From Grimontia celer (lineage in GTDB: Bacteria > Pseudomonadota > Gammaproteobacteria > Enterobacterales > Vibrionaceae): a stretch of DNA of 64,000 bases. Location: positions 1,554,586 to 1,618,585 of the forward strand of contig NZ_FIZX01000002.1 in NCBI RefSeq assembly GCF_900055185.1, read 5' to 3'. The first letter of the stretch is position 1. The number at the start of each line of letters is the position of its first letter. A model generated the notes under the pieces. It did not search any database and had not been told where the DNA came from. It worked only from the letters and a program-made list of their open reading frames with translations. Shown piece by piece: positions 18,583-28,067 of the stretch. The translations under genes and the position numbers were made by a program.

Positions 18583-19912
18583 AGTCAGCTATATCGGCAA
18601 ACTGAGCCTGAAAAGCCGCCTGCTTTTGGCAACGGTGATTTGGGCAACCGTCATGATTTCTATTGCCGGGATCGGAATCCCAGTGCTGATGAACGATTAT
18701 CTCGTAACGGCGACCAAAGAGCGCTTACAGCTGTCGATGGATGAAATCTCCAACAACTTGCAGCTTGATGAAAACCAACAGTTGGTGTTGGCACAGCCTC
18801 TCTCAGACGCCCGTTTTGAACGTCCTTTCAGTGGGCTGTATTGGCGTATTACTCAGGGAACGACAGTGTTGCGATCACCGTCACTGGCGGAGAAAGATTT
18901 CAAACTCTCCGACGGGCCCATCAAGGAAATACTTGGTGCGAGGAAAGAACCTCTCATCACCATTACCCAGACGTTCGTACCCAACGGCGGAACAACGCCC
19001 GTCACCGTCAAAATTGGTATCGATGAAGATCCCACCGAAGACGTATTGCAAAGCCTCTCCAGTAAGCTTTGGGTAATTTTATCCATGCTGTTTGTGGGCG
19101 TGATTGTGTTGGTTGGCTTGCAAGTCGCATGGTCACTGCTGCCGCTGAATGACATGCAGCGGGAGTTGGTAAAACTTAAAGAAGGCAAACAAGATGTCCT
19201 AAGCACTAACTACCCGCAGGAGGTCTCGCCACTGGTGTCCGATCTCAATGCCTTACTGTTTCACTATCACGAGTTACTTTCCCGTGCCCGACAACATGCG
19301 GGCAATCTTTCCCACGCGCTTAAAACGCCTTTATCCGTGCTTAAAAATGACGTGCTTTCACTGGATGAGGATAGCCAGAAAAAGCTGCTGCCCTCGATTG
19401 AGCGTATCCAGAACCAGATTGACTACCACCTTGGTCGCGCCCGGGTCGCAGGCTCAATGAATATCCTCGCAGTGAAGTCCAACCCGAGTACACGGGTGGA
19501 TGCGATCACGCTGGCATTCGACAAGGTTTATGCTTCTCGTGAAGTCATTGTCATTAACGAGCTAGATGATGAATTTGACGTTGCCGTCGACCCTGCTGAT
19601 TTGGATGAAATGTTGGGGAATCTCATCGAGAACGCTTATAAGTGGGCAAACACCTTGGTGCGGATTTACGCTATTGATGCGGGAAAAGAAACCGTTCAAA
19701 TCTGTGTTGAAGATGATGGAGAAGGCATTCCCGACGAAGAGCTGACGAACGTTCTCAAACGCAGTGTCAGACTCGATGAATCCACACCCGGCACGGGCCT
19801 TGGACTCAATATTGTCAATGAAATTGCCCATAGCTATCGTGGAAGTCTTGAGTTAACAAAAGGAAGCATGGGCGGATTAAAAGCGGTGCTGACAGTGAAG
19901 CTCGCCCGCTAG
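18572..19912 (+). CDS. PhoQ-like sensor histidine kinase
   Basis: A 446-residue inner-membrane kinase: membrane helix near 18-40, a periplasmic sensor of about 120 residues, a second helix near 168-190, a short HAMP-like linker, a HisKA motif SHALKTPLSVLKND with the phospho-histidine near residue 250, and an HATPase domain with NLIENAYKW, DDGEGIP and GTGLGLNIV. It pairs with the response regulator it overlaps. The inducing signal is unknown; the PhoQ resemblance suggests cations, pH or antimicrobial peptides. Confidence 0.92.
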   Translation: MRSRVSYIGKLSLKSRLLLATVIWATVMISIAGIGIPVLMNDYLVTATKERLQLSMDEISNNLQLDENQQLVLAQPLSDARFERPFSGLYWRITQGTTVLRSPSLAEKDFKLSDGPIKEILGARKEPLITITQTFVPNGGTTPVTVKIGIDEDPTEDVLQSLSSKLWVILSMLFVGVIVLVGLQVAWSLLPLNDMQRELVKLKEGKQDVLSTNYPQEVSPLVSDLNALLFHYHELLSRARQHAGNLSHALKTPLSVLKNDVLSLDEDSQKKLLPSIERIQNQIDYHLGRARVAGSMNILAVKSNPSTRVDAITLAFDKVYASREVIVINELDDEFDVAVDPADLDEMLGNLIENAYKWANTLVRIYAIDAGKETVQICVEDDGEGIPDEELTNVLKRSVRLDESTPGTGLGLNIVNEIAHSYRGSLELTKGSMGGLKAVLTVKLAR

Positions 19913-19951
19913 GGTCTGTTGACCTTAAGGGAAGAAGGATTTGGACTATTT

Positions 19952-19979
19952 AGAGCCGCCAATGATGGCGGCTCTTTTT
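19952..19979 (+). terminator. rho-independent terminator
   Basis: Stem AGAGCCGCC / GGCGGCTCT with a six-base loop and TTTT after it. It ends the two-component operon. Confidence 0.88.
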
Positions 19980-19999
19980 CATCTAAGGGCTAACTTTAT

Positions 20000-21277
20000 C
20001 TAAGGGCTAACATTCGCCAGCGATATCTCGTTGTCGCTAACCACCAACACCCTACCATCGCTGTAATAATCGTGCTGGTCATCCACCGCCAACGGGGTCA
20101 ATGCCTGATAGTACTCTGTTGAAAGCTGAGGAAGCTGCGTATTGATCATGTTCGCCAGTTCATCGCGCTCTGCGTCGATATTCGGGTCAATGCTGTGTAG
20201 TACGGTGATGATCCCTGAATACATGGTCAGCTTTAACCCATCGTCATAGCTAATGGCACCTACCCACAGTGGCTGATTCAAATCTTTATCAATCCCTGCC
20301 TGCCACCAGCGAATATGTGAGCGTTTCAGTAAGTCGCCCGGCAATTGGAACGCCATATCCTGAGGGCGCTCATTCCAGAATAAATCGGATACAGGTGGTG
20401 TCTGGCCTTTCAGCAGATCAACATAGTCAGCCCAATCAATATCGTTACGGGAGAAAGTTTGATTCTCCAGCCAACCTAATTCATTCATCATGGTTCTTGG
20501 CGACTCACCAACATAAAGCACATTCACCCCTTGCGCATCAAAGAATGGCGATTTGCCAGGGTAAACTTTGTAGGTCAATGAAACCGGCGTTACCGTCTCT
20601 GTCGGCACCGCATCGACAAAGTTGTCGGCATACCAGAAGTAATGGCTGTAATTTACGCCAAGCATGGCGACTAGGAAGAACGCACTGACTTTTGGCACTA
20701 ATTTCTTCCATTGGAAGGCATAGCCTACCCACCCAAGAGTCGCGGTCGCCGCGATGGCCATTAAGCTATATTGGTGCTCGCTGACCATCGAGACAATGGT
20801 GTCCAACAGAGGAAATTGCTCAACACCTGTGGCCAACAAATAACCCCAAAGGATGAACTGCCCTGCGCCCAGAATCAAACCGATTGTCGAGTAGAACGTG
20901 AAACGTCTCCATGACACCTTCTGTGAACCAGCCATAAAAGGAACCACCCAGGCAACCGGCCCCAATAGTCGGGCGAAGGTCATCGCATAGGCCCCTTTTG
21001 TCGCCATCAAACGTCGGCAACGTGCAAATGCTCTGCGGGTTTTTGGCTGCCACTTCATCAGTTTTTGCTGCACGGGTTTACCGAATTTCCGTCCTGCCAG
21101 ATAGCTGAGTTGGTCGCCGAGAAAACCGCCCAGCAAGACCATGATCACACCTGTGATAATGCCGTCATAAAGCTGGTAACCCGCGGCCAGCAGGAAAGGC
21201 TCTGCTGGCACAAATAAGTTGGGGCCTATCAGCGCATCGAAAAAAGCGCCCAGAAATAATCCGATAGACTCAAACAT
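20000..21277 (-). CDS. DedA family membrane protein fused to an LssY-type C-terminal domain
   Basis: A 425-residue protein. The first half (about 1-200) is a DedA/VTT domain with the motifs PAEPFLLAAGY, GGFLGDQLSYLAGRKFG and FARLLGPVAWVVPFMAG, characteristic of lipid flippase-like proteins. A further membrane segment near 205-225 leads to a mostly soluble domain (about 240-425) that resembles the LssY C-terminal domain, here probably periplasmic. It lies 41 bp after the GT2 gene on the same strand, so the pair is likely an operon acting on envelope lipids or glycans. Confidence 0.85.
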   Translation of the reverse strand: MFESIGLFLGAFFDALIGPNLFVPAEPFLLAAGYQLYDGIITGVIMVLLGGFLGDQLSYLAGRKFGKPVQQKLMKWQPKTRRAFARCRRLMATKGAYAMTFARLLGPVAWVVPFMAGSQKVSWRRFTFYSTIGLILGAGQFILWGYLLATGVEQFPLLDTIVSMVSEHQYSLMAIAATATLGWVGYAFQWKKLVPKVSAFFLVAMLGVNYSHYFWYADNFVDAVPTETVTPVSLTYKVYPGKSPFFDAQGVNVLYVGESPRTMMNELGWLENQTFSRNDIDWADYVDLLKGQTPPVSDLFWNERPQDMAFQLPGDLLKRSHIRWWQAGIDKDLNQPLWVGAISYDDGLKLTMYSGIITVLHSIDPNIDAERDELANMINTQLPQLSTEYYQALTPLAVDDQHDYYSDGRVLVVSDNEISLANVSP

Positions 21278-21318
21278 GATGACCTCTTAATCCTTCGCTT
21301 TGATTCATTCCGTCGGGC

Positions 21319-22050
21319 TTACTTTTGGTCCTGATAGTGACCAAAGCGATATTCCATTTCGTTATTGCGCATCTCACCGAAGAAGAAGCGTCGGAAGTTG
21401 GCCTTCAGGTATACAAAGCCTGTTGCAACCATGCCGTCTTGATCCAATCGGCGCGGATCGAACTGGAAAGCCTGATTAATGAAGCGAAAGCGCATCAGCT
21501 TGCTGGCACGGCGAACGTAATCACAGTCTTCGCATAGGGTGATCTTTTCATCAAAGCCTTCGAGCTGTTTGTGTGCCGTGCGGGTTGAGAAAATACATGC
21601 ACCCACGGCTGTCGGGAAGAAGAACTGTGTGGCAAACATACCGCCATTAAATGCTGCGTAGCACACCTTCTGGATCGCTGGCAGCGCCTTGGCACCCATG
21701 TAAACACCAGCTACCTGAAGATTCTTTTCATTCAGTTCTTTCACTGATTTTTCGAGGAATTCTGGTTCCAAACGCACATCGGCATCGAGAAACAACACGC
21801 GTTCATGGTTAGCAATGGAAGCGCCCGTGTTACGACCAAGGCTGACACCACGGGTTTCCATGCGATGCACAGTCAATGCTGGCAGATGCTTTTCAAATGA
21901 GCGGGCAACATCGCGGGTCGCATCGTCGCTGTTTGAATCCACCAGCACTACTTCGAAGTCTTGATGAGTCTGGTTGACCAAGTCATCCAGCAGTCGGCCG
22001 ATACGCTTTTCTTCATTGAGGGTAATAATGACTACGCTGATAGGTTCCAT
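21319..22050 (-). CDS. family 2 glycosyltransferase
   Basis: A 243-residue GT-A fold glycosyltransferase starting EPISVVIITLNEEKRIGRLL, with the nucleotide-sugar DSNSDD motif and a DADV metal-binding motif (LFLDADVRL). It probably transfers a sugar from a nucleotide donor at the cytosolic membrane face. The ATG at 22050 is chosen for its AAGGAG ribosome-binding site; the frame is open 16 codons further. It is the first gene of a likely operon with the DedA-LssY gene. Confidence 0.88.
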   Translation of the reverse strand: MEPISVVIITLNEEKRIGRLLDDLVNQTHQDFEVVLVDSNSDDATRDVARSFEKHLPALTVHRMETRGVSLGRNTGASIANHERVLFLDADVRLEPEFLEKSVKELNEKNLQVAGVYMGAKALPAIQKVCYAAFNGGMFATQFFFPTAVGACIFSTRTAHKQLEGFDEKITLCEDCDYVRRASKLMRFRFINQAFQFDPRRLDQDGMVATGFVYLKANFRRFFFGEMRNNEMEYRFGHYQDQK

Positions 22051-22196
22051 TTCTTTCTCCTTCATTTGATTGATAGAGAGAGAATAAAGAACCCACACTT
22101 AACGCCCGGTGAGTGCGATATTCAGATTCAGTTCATGTTAGAAGCGAAGAAGGCGATTGGGAATTTAGTCTTTTTAAATCAGAACATTAAAAATTA

Positions 22197-22222
22197 AAAA
22201 ACCAGCAAAAAATCGCTGGGTT
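22197..22222 (-). terminator. terminator of the zinc-ribbon gene
   Basis: Read on the minus strand, the stem ACCCAGC / GCTGGTT is followed by a long T-rich run. It lies 14 bases after the stop of the upstream gene. Confidence 0.7.
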
Positions 22223-22236
22223 TCTTAATTTCTTAT

Positions 22237-22740
22237 TTAATCACCGTTAAACAGGTTGCCGCACTGGGAACATTTGTGAGAAGCCCGATTGTCCATGCCG
22301 GTGTCCATAATCATAGTGGAAAGCCCGTCAATCAAACTAAACAGTACACCAAGGAAGCCTGCATGTTTTGATTTACCCCACTTAGGCGTTTCTTCATATT
22401 CAATCGCTATGTGCTTGGTCACCGCTTTGCACTGGTGACAAAACAGTCGGTAATGGTGCTCTGAGACTGGCCCACCGTCGACGATGTTGCCTACGGTATC
22501 TTTCAACACCTTGCTGTAACTAGTCCCTGAATGGCTTTTTGGTAAAACTTCAGATGAAGAGATTTGGCCTTGTTGATACAACAAAGATTCCGCTTCTTCT
22601 GCAGTCTGTGCTTCTATCATTCCGCTCGCTAACTCAAACCCTTGCTCAAGCAATTGCGATTTTTCTTCTTCAAAAACCGGTGATTCTGCGTCGAGCGGAA
22701 TAAGCATATTTTCCGATTTAACGAATTGGTATTTAGGCAT
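22237..22740 (-). CDS. zinc-ribbon protein of unknown function
   Basis: A 167-residue protein with two CxxC pairs, CHQC near residue 106 and CSQC near 158, which probably bind one zinc ion. Between them is a short hydrophobic stretch (GFLGVLFSLIDGLSTMIM). The N-terminal half is acidic and helical. The start MPKYQFVKSEN has an AGGGAAG ribosome-binding site; the longer frame to 22860 is unlikely. I do not recognise the family. Confidence 0.72.
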   Translation of the reverse strand: MPKYQFVKSENMLIPLDAESPVFEEEKSQLLEQGFELASGMIEAQTAEEAESLLYQQGQISSSEVLPKSHSGTSYSKVLKDTVGNIVDGGPVSEHHYRLFCHQCKAVTKHIAIEYEETPKWGKSKHAGFLGVLFSLIDGLSTMIMDTGMDNRASHKCSQCGNLFNGD

Positions 22741-23013
22741 TTTTCTTCCCTGCGTTGCGTTCGAATGATGAATAAATGTGGTTGCAACAATGCCTGCCAA
22801 AACGGTATAGCGTGGATCAGGGTGAAGGCGCAAAAAGACAGGGCTTACTTTATCGGACAACGTTATGTGGTTCGCAAAACCCTTGAATCTCTTCAGATTG
22901 ATTGAAGCTGAGAAACGTATCTAGTTTATGAGTGAATATCTGGCGTTGCTTGGCAATGAGATATAGGGTCAGTCCAGATTAGTTTTCAAAAGCCACATTA
23001 ATGGTGAACAGCG

Positions 23014-23793
23014 ATGGAATTGGATTATTTAAGACTCAACAAAGAAGCGTGGGACAAGCGAACAGCGGTTCACATCGAATCAAAGTTCTATGATGTTGAA
23101 GCGTTTAAACAGGGGAAGTCTTCACTCAATGCCATCGAGCTCGAACAAGTCGGTAACGTTGCAGGCAAATCCCTCCTTGATCTGCAATGTCACTTTGGCC
23201 TGGATACCCTTTCTTGGGCGCGTTTAGGCGCAAAAGTCACTGGCGTAGACCTGTCTCCCACTGCGATTGAACAAGCCCAATGTCTCAGTCGCGACTTGGG
23301 CCTCGAAGCAAGGTTTATTGAAAGCGATATCTACGAGTTTGGAGAGAACAACACAGAGCAATACGATGTCGTTTTCACCTCTTACGGCGTGCTTTGTTGG
23401 CTACCGGATCTTTCGCGCTGGGCAAAGACAGTCGCAGGCGCACTGAAAGTGGGCGGGGAATTCCACCTCGTCGAGTTCCATACTTTTAATGACTTACTCT
23501 ACGGTTACTCCTACTTTCCAAGTGAGGAACCAGATATTGAAGAGGAAGGCACTTACACAGAAAACTGCGATGGCACCACATCGACCATGGCTACCTGGCC
23601 ACATCCACTCAGCGAAGTCATCAATGCGCTGATTCAGGCAGGCCTTCGAATTGATGCTTTTGCTGAGTATCCATTTAGCCCCTATAACTGCTTCGAAGGT
23701 TTGGAGTATGTAGAGCAAAAAGGCTATCAATTGCTTCACAAAGGTCAGCAAGTGCCATTGCTATATGCCATCAAAGCCACGAAAGACTGCTAA
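23014..23793 (+). CDS. class I SAM-dependent methyltransferase
   Basis: A 259-residue protein with a class I Rossmann methyltransferase core: motif I LLDLQCHFGLDTLSWA (about 54-69), the acidic residue in VTGVDLS, and motif IV YDVVFTSYGVLCWL. The substrate is unknown. It has no obvious operon partner. Confidence 0.85.
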   Translation: MELDYLRLNKEAWDKRTAVHIESKFYDVEAFKQGKSSLNAIELEQVGNVAGKSLLDLQCHFGLDTLSWARLGAKVTGVDLSPTAIEQAQCLSRDLGLEARFIESDIYEFGENNTEQYDVVFTSYGVLCWLPDLSRWAKTVAGALKVGGEFHLVEFHTFNDLLYGYSYFPSEEPDIEEEGTYTENCDGTTSTMATWPHPLSEVINALIQAGLRIDAFAEYPFSPYNCFEGLEYVEQKGYQLLHKGQQVPLLYAIKATKDC

Positions 23794-23942
23794 ATGCTTT
23801 TCAGCACGACGAAAGAAAGACCCTACGGCTCATTCTTAATGCCCACCGAACCAAGTCTTTTGTTGAGCGATAGGTAACATCGAAAAACAGTCCGGCATTT
23901 TTTACACTCTCCAAATCTCTTTGACGAGCCCAGAGTCTGTTC

Positions 23943-24497
23943 ATGCCCAAAATGCCAATCATGTCAGGTTACTCTCACCGCCTTAAAATCCTTCATTGGG
24001 TAATGGCGGTGCTCTTGTTAGGCATGCTGATCACTGGATTTCTGACACCTCAGCTTTCCGACATGAGCACCATCAAATGGGTGATTCGCGATGCCCATGA
24101 ATCATTCGGTTTACTGCTTATCCCGCTTGTTTTCCTGCGCGTCTGGCACCGGCTCACTTCATCCATTCCACACTGGAAAAACTACCCCAATACTTTTGCG
24201 AGTGCTACTTCCCGCTTCGTGCATGCTCTGTTTTATTTATTGATGTTTGCTTTGCCAATCTCAGGGTATTTGACCTCTCATCCCTACGGGATCCGTTTTT
24301 TCGGCATATACCTAGTGAATTACTTGCCTGATGGCACCAGCGAAATACTTTTCATGACAGGAGACGCCGATTTCGAGCTAGCTGGCATTGCCTCCGGGTA
24401 CCACAAAGCGCTGGCGGTACTTTTTGGTGTACTCGTCGTCATTCACATGATCGGAGCCTTCAAATCTGCCACGGGGTCGAAAGTAGCATCAGTATGA
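23943..24497 (+). CDS. cytochrome b561
   Basis: A 184-residue membrane protein with four helices and the histidines expected to ligate two b hemes: HW in RLKILHWVMA, H in RDAHESFGLL, H in SRFVHALFYLL and H in SGYHKALAVL. It probably transfers electrons between quinones and an acceptor in the inner membrane. No partner enzyme is adjacent. Confidence 0.88.
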   Translation: MPKMPIMSGYSHRLKILHWVMAVLLLGMLITGFLTPQLSDMSTIKWVIRDAHESFGLLLIPLVFLRVWHRLTSSIPHWKNYPNTFASATSRFVHALFYLLMFALPISGYLTSHPYGIRFFGIYLVNYLPDGTSEILFMTGDADFELAGIASGYHKALAVLFGVLVVIHMIGAFKSATGSKVASV

Positions 24498-24562
24498 TTT
24501 CCCAGTGATTTGCTGACAGGTCTTTGATACGCTGACCAGCCACATGCATAGCGAGAATAATC

Positions 24563-24895
24563 ATGCTCTCTACCCCAGTTTGGCCAGCCATATTAAAACT
24601 CGATGGTGATGACGAGCTGCTTTTCATTGCCAATCAAAGCCAGTTTGAAGATGAAGCAACAGATATGATATTCAGCGATGAAGATATTCTGATCGATTCC
24701 GAAGGTGCCAGCTTTTTACTATCAATGGCAAACCGACAAATTTCACTCGTTCCACACACTAAGCACTTCAATGCCATTGAAGCTTCCGCACTGATTCAAG
24801 CTCATGAGTTTTGCAAAGCCGAGGTTTGCCTGACCAAAATCCAGTTCCCAACGGTCAGAGAAGCCATCGCGGCCTTAGCGCCATTCAAGCGCTGA
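24563..24895 (+). CDS. small conserved protein, possibly DUF4144
   Basis: A 110-residue soluble acidic protein. The N-terminal WPAILKLDGDDELLFIA and the central ILIDSEGASFLL suggest the DUF4144 family of marine gammaproteobacteria, from memory. No functional motif is visible. It stands alone downstream of cytochrome b561. Confidence 0.7.
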   Translation: MLSTPVWPAILKLDGDDELLFIANQSQFEDEATDMIFSDEDILIDSEGASFLLSMANRQISLVPHTKHFNAIEASALIQAHEFCKAEVCLTKIQFPTVREAIAALAPFKR

Positions 24896-25059
24896 ATGCG
24901 CTCAATGAAATTCAAATTAGCACTTTGTGATTTTTACCGCATTTAGTCCCTTCATCATCAGTCATTTAAGCAATCTATCCGATCTTTACTGTTCCTTGTC
25001 ATAACCCTATGTTTAGCTAGCTTCACTCGACACTAAAAACAACGATTGGGTGAGATAAC

Positions 25060-26289
25060 GTGGAATTTCTGCTTGAACAAAACCTGATTCAGGTAAGCTC
25101 TTTTTTCGCCGTAACGCTCGGCATTTTGGTTCTGTTTATCGGACGTAGATTGAACCAGGCCATCCCTGTATTAAAAGAGTTCAGCATTCCTGAACCTGTT
25201 ACTGGCGGCATTCTGTTCTCTGTGTTGTTTTCACTTTTTTATGCCTTCACAAGTATCGAAATTTCCTTCAATCTCGTCGCAAGAGACATTTTGCTGGTCT
25301 ATTTCTTTACCACTATCGGCATCAACTCTAGCCTCGGAGATTTGATGAAAGGCGGACGACCTCTGGTGATTCTCCTGCTCATCACAATTGGCTATATGGT
25401 GGTGCAGAATCTGACGGGGATTACCGTTGCAGGGTTGTTTGGTCTTGAATCGCCTGTTGGATTGCTAGGCGGCAGCGTTTCCTTGATTGGTGGACACGGC
25501 ACAGCGATCGCTTGGTCGCCAAGAATTGCCGAGGAATACGGTATTTCAAATGCGATGGAAATTGGTATCGCCAGCGCCACCTTTGGCCTCATTCTCGCCA
25601 GCTTGATGGGCGGCCCCATCGCTAAATTCCTGATTCAAAAACACCAACTAAAACCGCAAACCGTTGAACCTTTAGATATCGGCTCAGAAGAAAACCAAGC
25701 ACCAAAGCAAATCAACAGCTTCGATTTCCTGGATGCCGTTCTGGCGATTCATATCTGTATTATTCTGGGTTTTGCTATCAATGAGGGAATCTCTGAGCTT
25801 GGTCTGCAACTGCCGCTGTTTGTCAGTTGTTTGTTTGCGGGCATCATCATGACTAACCTCGTCCCCAAGTCTTTCCCAAGACTAACAGGCACGCAATGGC
25901 CATCACGCAAGCCTGCTGTTGCTTTGCTGGCAGACATTTCACTGGGTACATTTTTGGCAATGTCTTTGATGAGCATGCAACTTTGGACGCTCATCGATTT
26001 AGCAGGCCCGATATTTACCATCCTCGCCGCCCAATTCCTCGTTGCGGTATTGATCAATATTTATGTGGTGTTCCCAGCCATGGGTAAGAATTTTGATGCT
26101 GCAGTGATTTGTAGTGGCTTTGGTGGTATCTCGCTGGGTTCCACGCCAACTGCAATGGCGAACATGTCAGCCGTATCTCAGCGCTACGGTAACTCACATT
26201 TGGCATTCATTATCGTGCCTTTGGTGTGTGCTTTCTTTATCGATTTGGTCAACGCGTTGATGATTCCCTTCTTCTTGGCGAACTTCTGA
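25060..26289 (+). CDS. gltS: sodium/glutamate symporter
   Basis: A 409-residue inner-membrane carrier of the GltS family, with two inverted halves of membrane helices and the reentrant-loop motifs GGHGTAIAW (about 145) and GGISLGSTPTAMANM (about 350). It imports glutamate with sodium. The start is a GTG preceded by GGGTGAG. Length matches the family (about 400). Confidence 0.93.
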   Translation: MEFLLEQNLIQVSSFFAVTLGILVLFIGRRLNQAIPVLKEFSIPEPVTGGILFSVLFSLFYAFTSIEISFNLVARDILLVYFFTTIGINSSLGDLMKGGRPLVILLLITIGYMVVQNLTGITVAGLFGLESPVGLLGGSVSLIGGHGTAIAWSPRIAEEYGISNAMEIGIASATFGLILASLMGGPIAKFLIQKHQLKPQTVEPLDIGSEENQAPKQINSFDFLDAVLAIHICIILGFAINEGISELGLQLPLFVSCLFAGIIMTNLVPKSFPRLTGTQWPSRKPAVALLADISLGTFLAMSLMSMQLWTLIDLAGPIFTILAAQFLVAVLINIYVVFPAMGKNFDAAVICSGFGGISLGSTPTAMANMSAVSQRYGNSHLAFIIVPLVCAFFIDLVNALMIPFFLANF

Positions 26290-26451
26290 TCGACTTATAT
26301 TGGCACTTGGCTCGTACGCCAAGTGTCAAACTTTACTCTACGCAAAATACAAGGCGGTATCTTCCTGCAAGGCGCCCTTTAATGTTTTCTTTGTAGGGAG
26401 CAAAAACGCGAATATACTCCGCGCTCAGTTACTCCACACACAGGTATCATC

Positions 26452-26772
26452 ATGAGTGCAGCGCCAACAAAAATTACTTTCTTTGAATGGCTGACGCCGC
26501 TTGTCGCATCAGGAAAGAAAACCATCACCATTCGCGATGAATCAGAAAGTCACTATGTGCCGGGAACGCGCGTCGATGTTCACACGCTGGAGAAGGACGA
26601 ATACGTCTGCCAGATTGATATCGTGTCAGTAGAAAAGATTAGCTTTGAAGATATCAACGAAGAGCATGCTGCTCAGGAATTCATTCCGCTGGAAGAATTA
26701 AAGCCATTGATTCGTGAAATCTACCCGAACGACGAAGATTTCTATGTGATCACCTATACGCTGGTCGCCTAA
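26452..26772 (+). CDS. yqfB: N4-acetylcytidine amidohydrolase, ASCH fold
   Basis: A 106-residue protein matching E. coli YqfB along its whole length, including ITFFEWL, the signature KKTITIRDESESHYVPG and IYPNDEDFYVITY. YqfB hydrolyses N4-acetylcytidine to cytidine, using the conserved Lys, Thr and Glu of the ASCH pocket. It is followed by a strong terminator. Confidence 0.92.
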   Translation: MSAAPTKITFFEWLTPLVASGKKTITIRDESESHYVPGTRVDVHTLEKDEYVCQIDIVSVEKISFEDINEEHAAQEFIPLEELKPLIREIYPNDEDFYVITYTLVA

Positions 26773-26794
26773 CTTCTAGTAGACGAAAATACGC

Positions 26795-26824
26795 AAAGGC
26801 CACCCGAGGGGTGGCCTTTCTTTT
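26795..26824. terminator. bidirectional rho-independent terminator
   Basis: Perfect 11-bp stem AAAGGCCACCC / GGGTGGCCTTT with a GAG loop and T residues after it. It lies between yqfB and the convergent PLP-enzyme gene and can serve both. Confidence 0.88.
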
Positions 26825-26828
26825 TCTG

Positions 26829-28067
26829 CTACAGAATGCTTTTCAGCGCATCAAAGAAACGGTCAATTTCCTCGAAGGTGTTGTAGTGCATCAGTCCGAC
26901 ACGCAAGATACCGCCTTTGTCTGTCACGCCAAAAGCATCGGTTAGTTTGTCTGCATAGAGATGACCACTCCAAACATAGATTTGCTGCTTACCCAAAGCT
27001 TCTGCAATTTCCATTGGATCGCGTTCGCCAAATCGCAACGCAAACGTCGCAGTTCTCCCCTCAGCATCATTAATGCCGAAGAGCTCTGCAGCCTCAATGG
27101 CTTCTAGCTTTTCAAGAAAATAAGCAGAAAGCGCGGATTCATATTGATTCAGGTTATTGTAGCCATCTGCCAACTGACTGCGAAGCGTATCGCCATCACC
27201 CAATGAGGCTAGATACTCTACCGAAGCGACGAAGGCGCTTAACGCTTCGAAATTCAATGTGCCCGTTTCAAAACTATTGGGTGCAAAGCTTGGGGCTGGC
27301 TCCACTTTGTAAGGCGCCACGGCCGAAAGCAGATCGAATTTCCCGTAAAGAAAACCAAGGTGAGGGCCGTAAAACTTGTAGGCAGAACCCGCGAGGAAGT
27401 CGACATTCAACGCTTTTACATCCAACAGTTGGTGAGGAAGCAAATGCACGGCATCAACAAACACTTTTGCGCCCACTGCATGGCTTTTGGCAATCACAGC
27501 TTCTAGATCAGTGATAGTACCCGTAATGTTGCTGGCTGCTGTCACCGCCACCAATTTGGTTTTTTCGCTGAGTAAGGTACCCAGCGTGTCCAAATCCAGC
27601 GCCCCGGACCGATCTTTGATCGGCAGATGATGAACCGTGACGCCACGATCTTTGGCGGCCATGATCCAACTTGATCGGTTGGCACCGTGATCGGCGACTG
27701 ACACGATCACTTCGTCGCCTTCTTCCCATTGTTGGCTCAAAGCACGGCTGAAGCTAAACGTCACCGACGTCATGTTCGCCCCGAAGAAGACTTCATTGGG
27801 TTCAGAGCCTAATAGTGCTGCGGCACTTTCACGGGCTTTGGTCACTAAGTCTACTGTTTCCTGACTCACCTGGAATTTGCCACCAAGGTTAGAGTTTCCG
27901 CCTTTCAGATAGCTACTGAATGCGTCAATCACTGAATCAGGCATTTGTGTGCCGCCAGGGCCATCAAGATAAACCGGTGTTACGCCCTTCACTTCGCGCT
28001 GCAACGCTGGAAATTGGGCTCTTAATGCTTGGATATTGTTACGGTTAAGCGGTGAATACGAAGACAT
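26829..28067 (-). CDS. class V aminotransferase-fold PLP enzyme, VC1184-type, without cysteine
   Basis: A 412-residue PLP enzyme of the class V fold, in the group labelled cysteine desulfurase-like (VC1184 type). The PLP lysine is K231 in GSAYKFYGP, with D205 in VFVDAVH contacting the pyridine nitrogen. I find no cysteine anywhere in the protein; the place of the desulfurase catalytic cysteine loop reads IYVWSGHLYADKL. Sulfur transfer by a persulfide is therefore excluded. It starts inside the end of the dioxygenase gene (23-bp overlap) behind a strong AGGAGGGAG site, so the two are translationally coupled. The true reaction is unknown. Confidence 0.85.
   Translation of the reverse strand: MSSYSPLNRNNIQALRAQFPALQREVKGVTPVYLDGPGGTQMPDSVIDAFSSYLKGGNSNLGGKFQVSQETVDLVTKARESAAALLGSEPNEVFFGANMTSVTFSFSRALSQQWEEGDEVIVSVADHGANRSSWIMAAKDRGVTVHHLPIKDRSGALDLDTLGTLLSEKTKLVAVTAASNITGTITDLEAVIAKSHAVGAKVFVDAVHLLPHQLLDVKALNVDFLAGSAYKFYGPHLGFLYGKFDLLSAVAPYKVEPAPSFAPNSFETGTLNFEALSAFVASVEYLASLGDGDTLRSQLADGYNNLNQYESALSAYFLEKLEAIEAAELFGINDAEGRTATFALRFGERDPMEIAEALGKQQIYVWSGHLYADKLTDAFGVTDKGGILRVGLMHYNTFEEIDRFFDALKSIL

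Noticed and set aside
26829-28067. Annotation as a cysteine desulfurase
   Set aside because: The protein contains no cysteine, so the persulfide mechanism is impossible; only the fold is shared.
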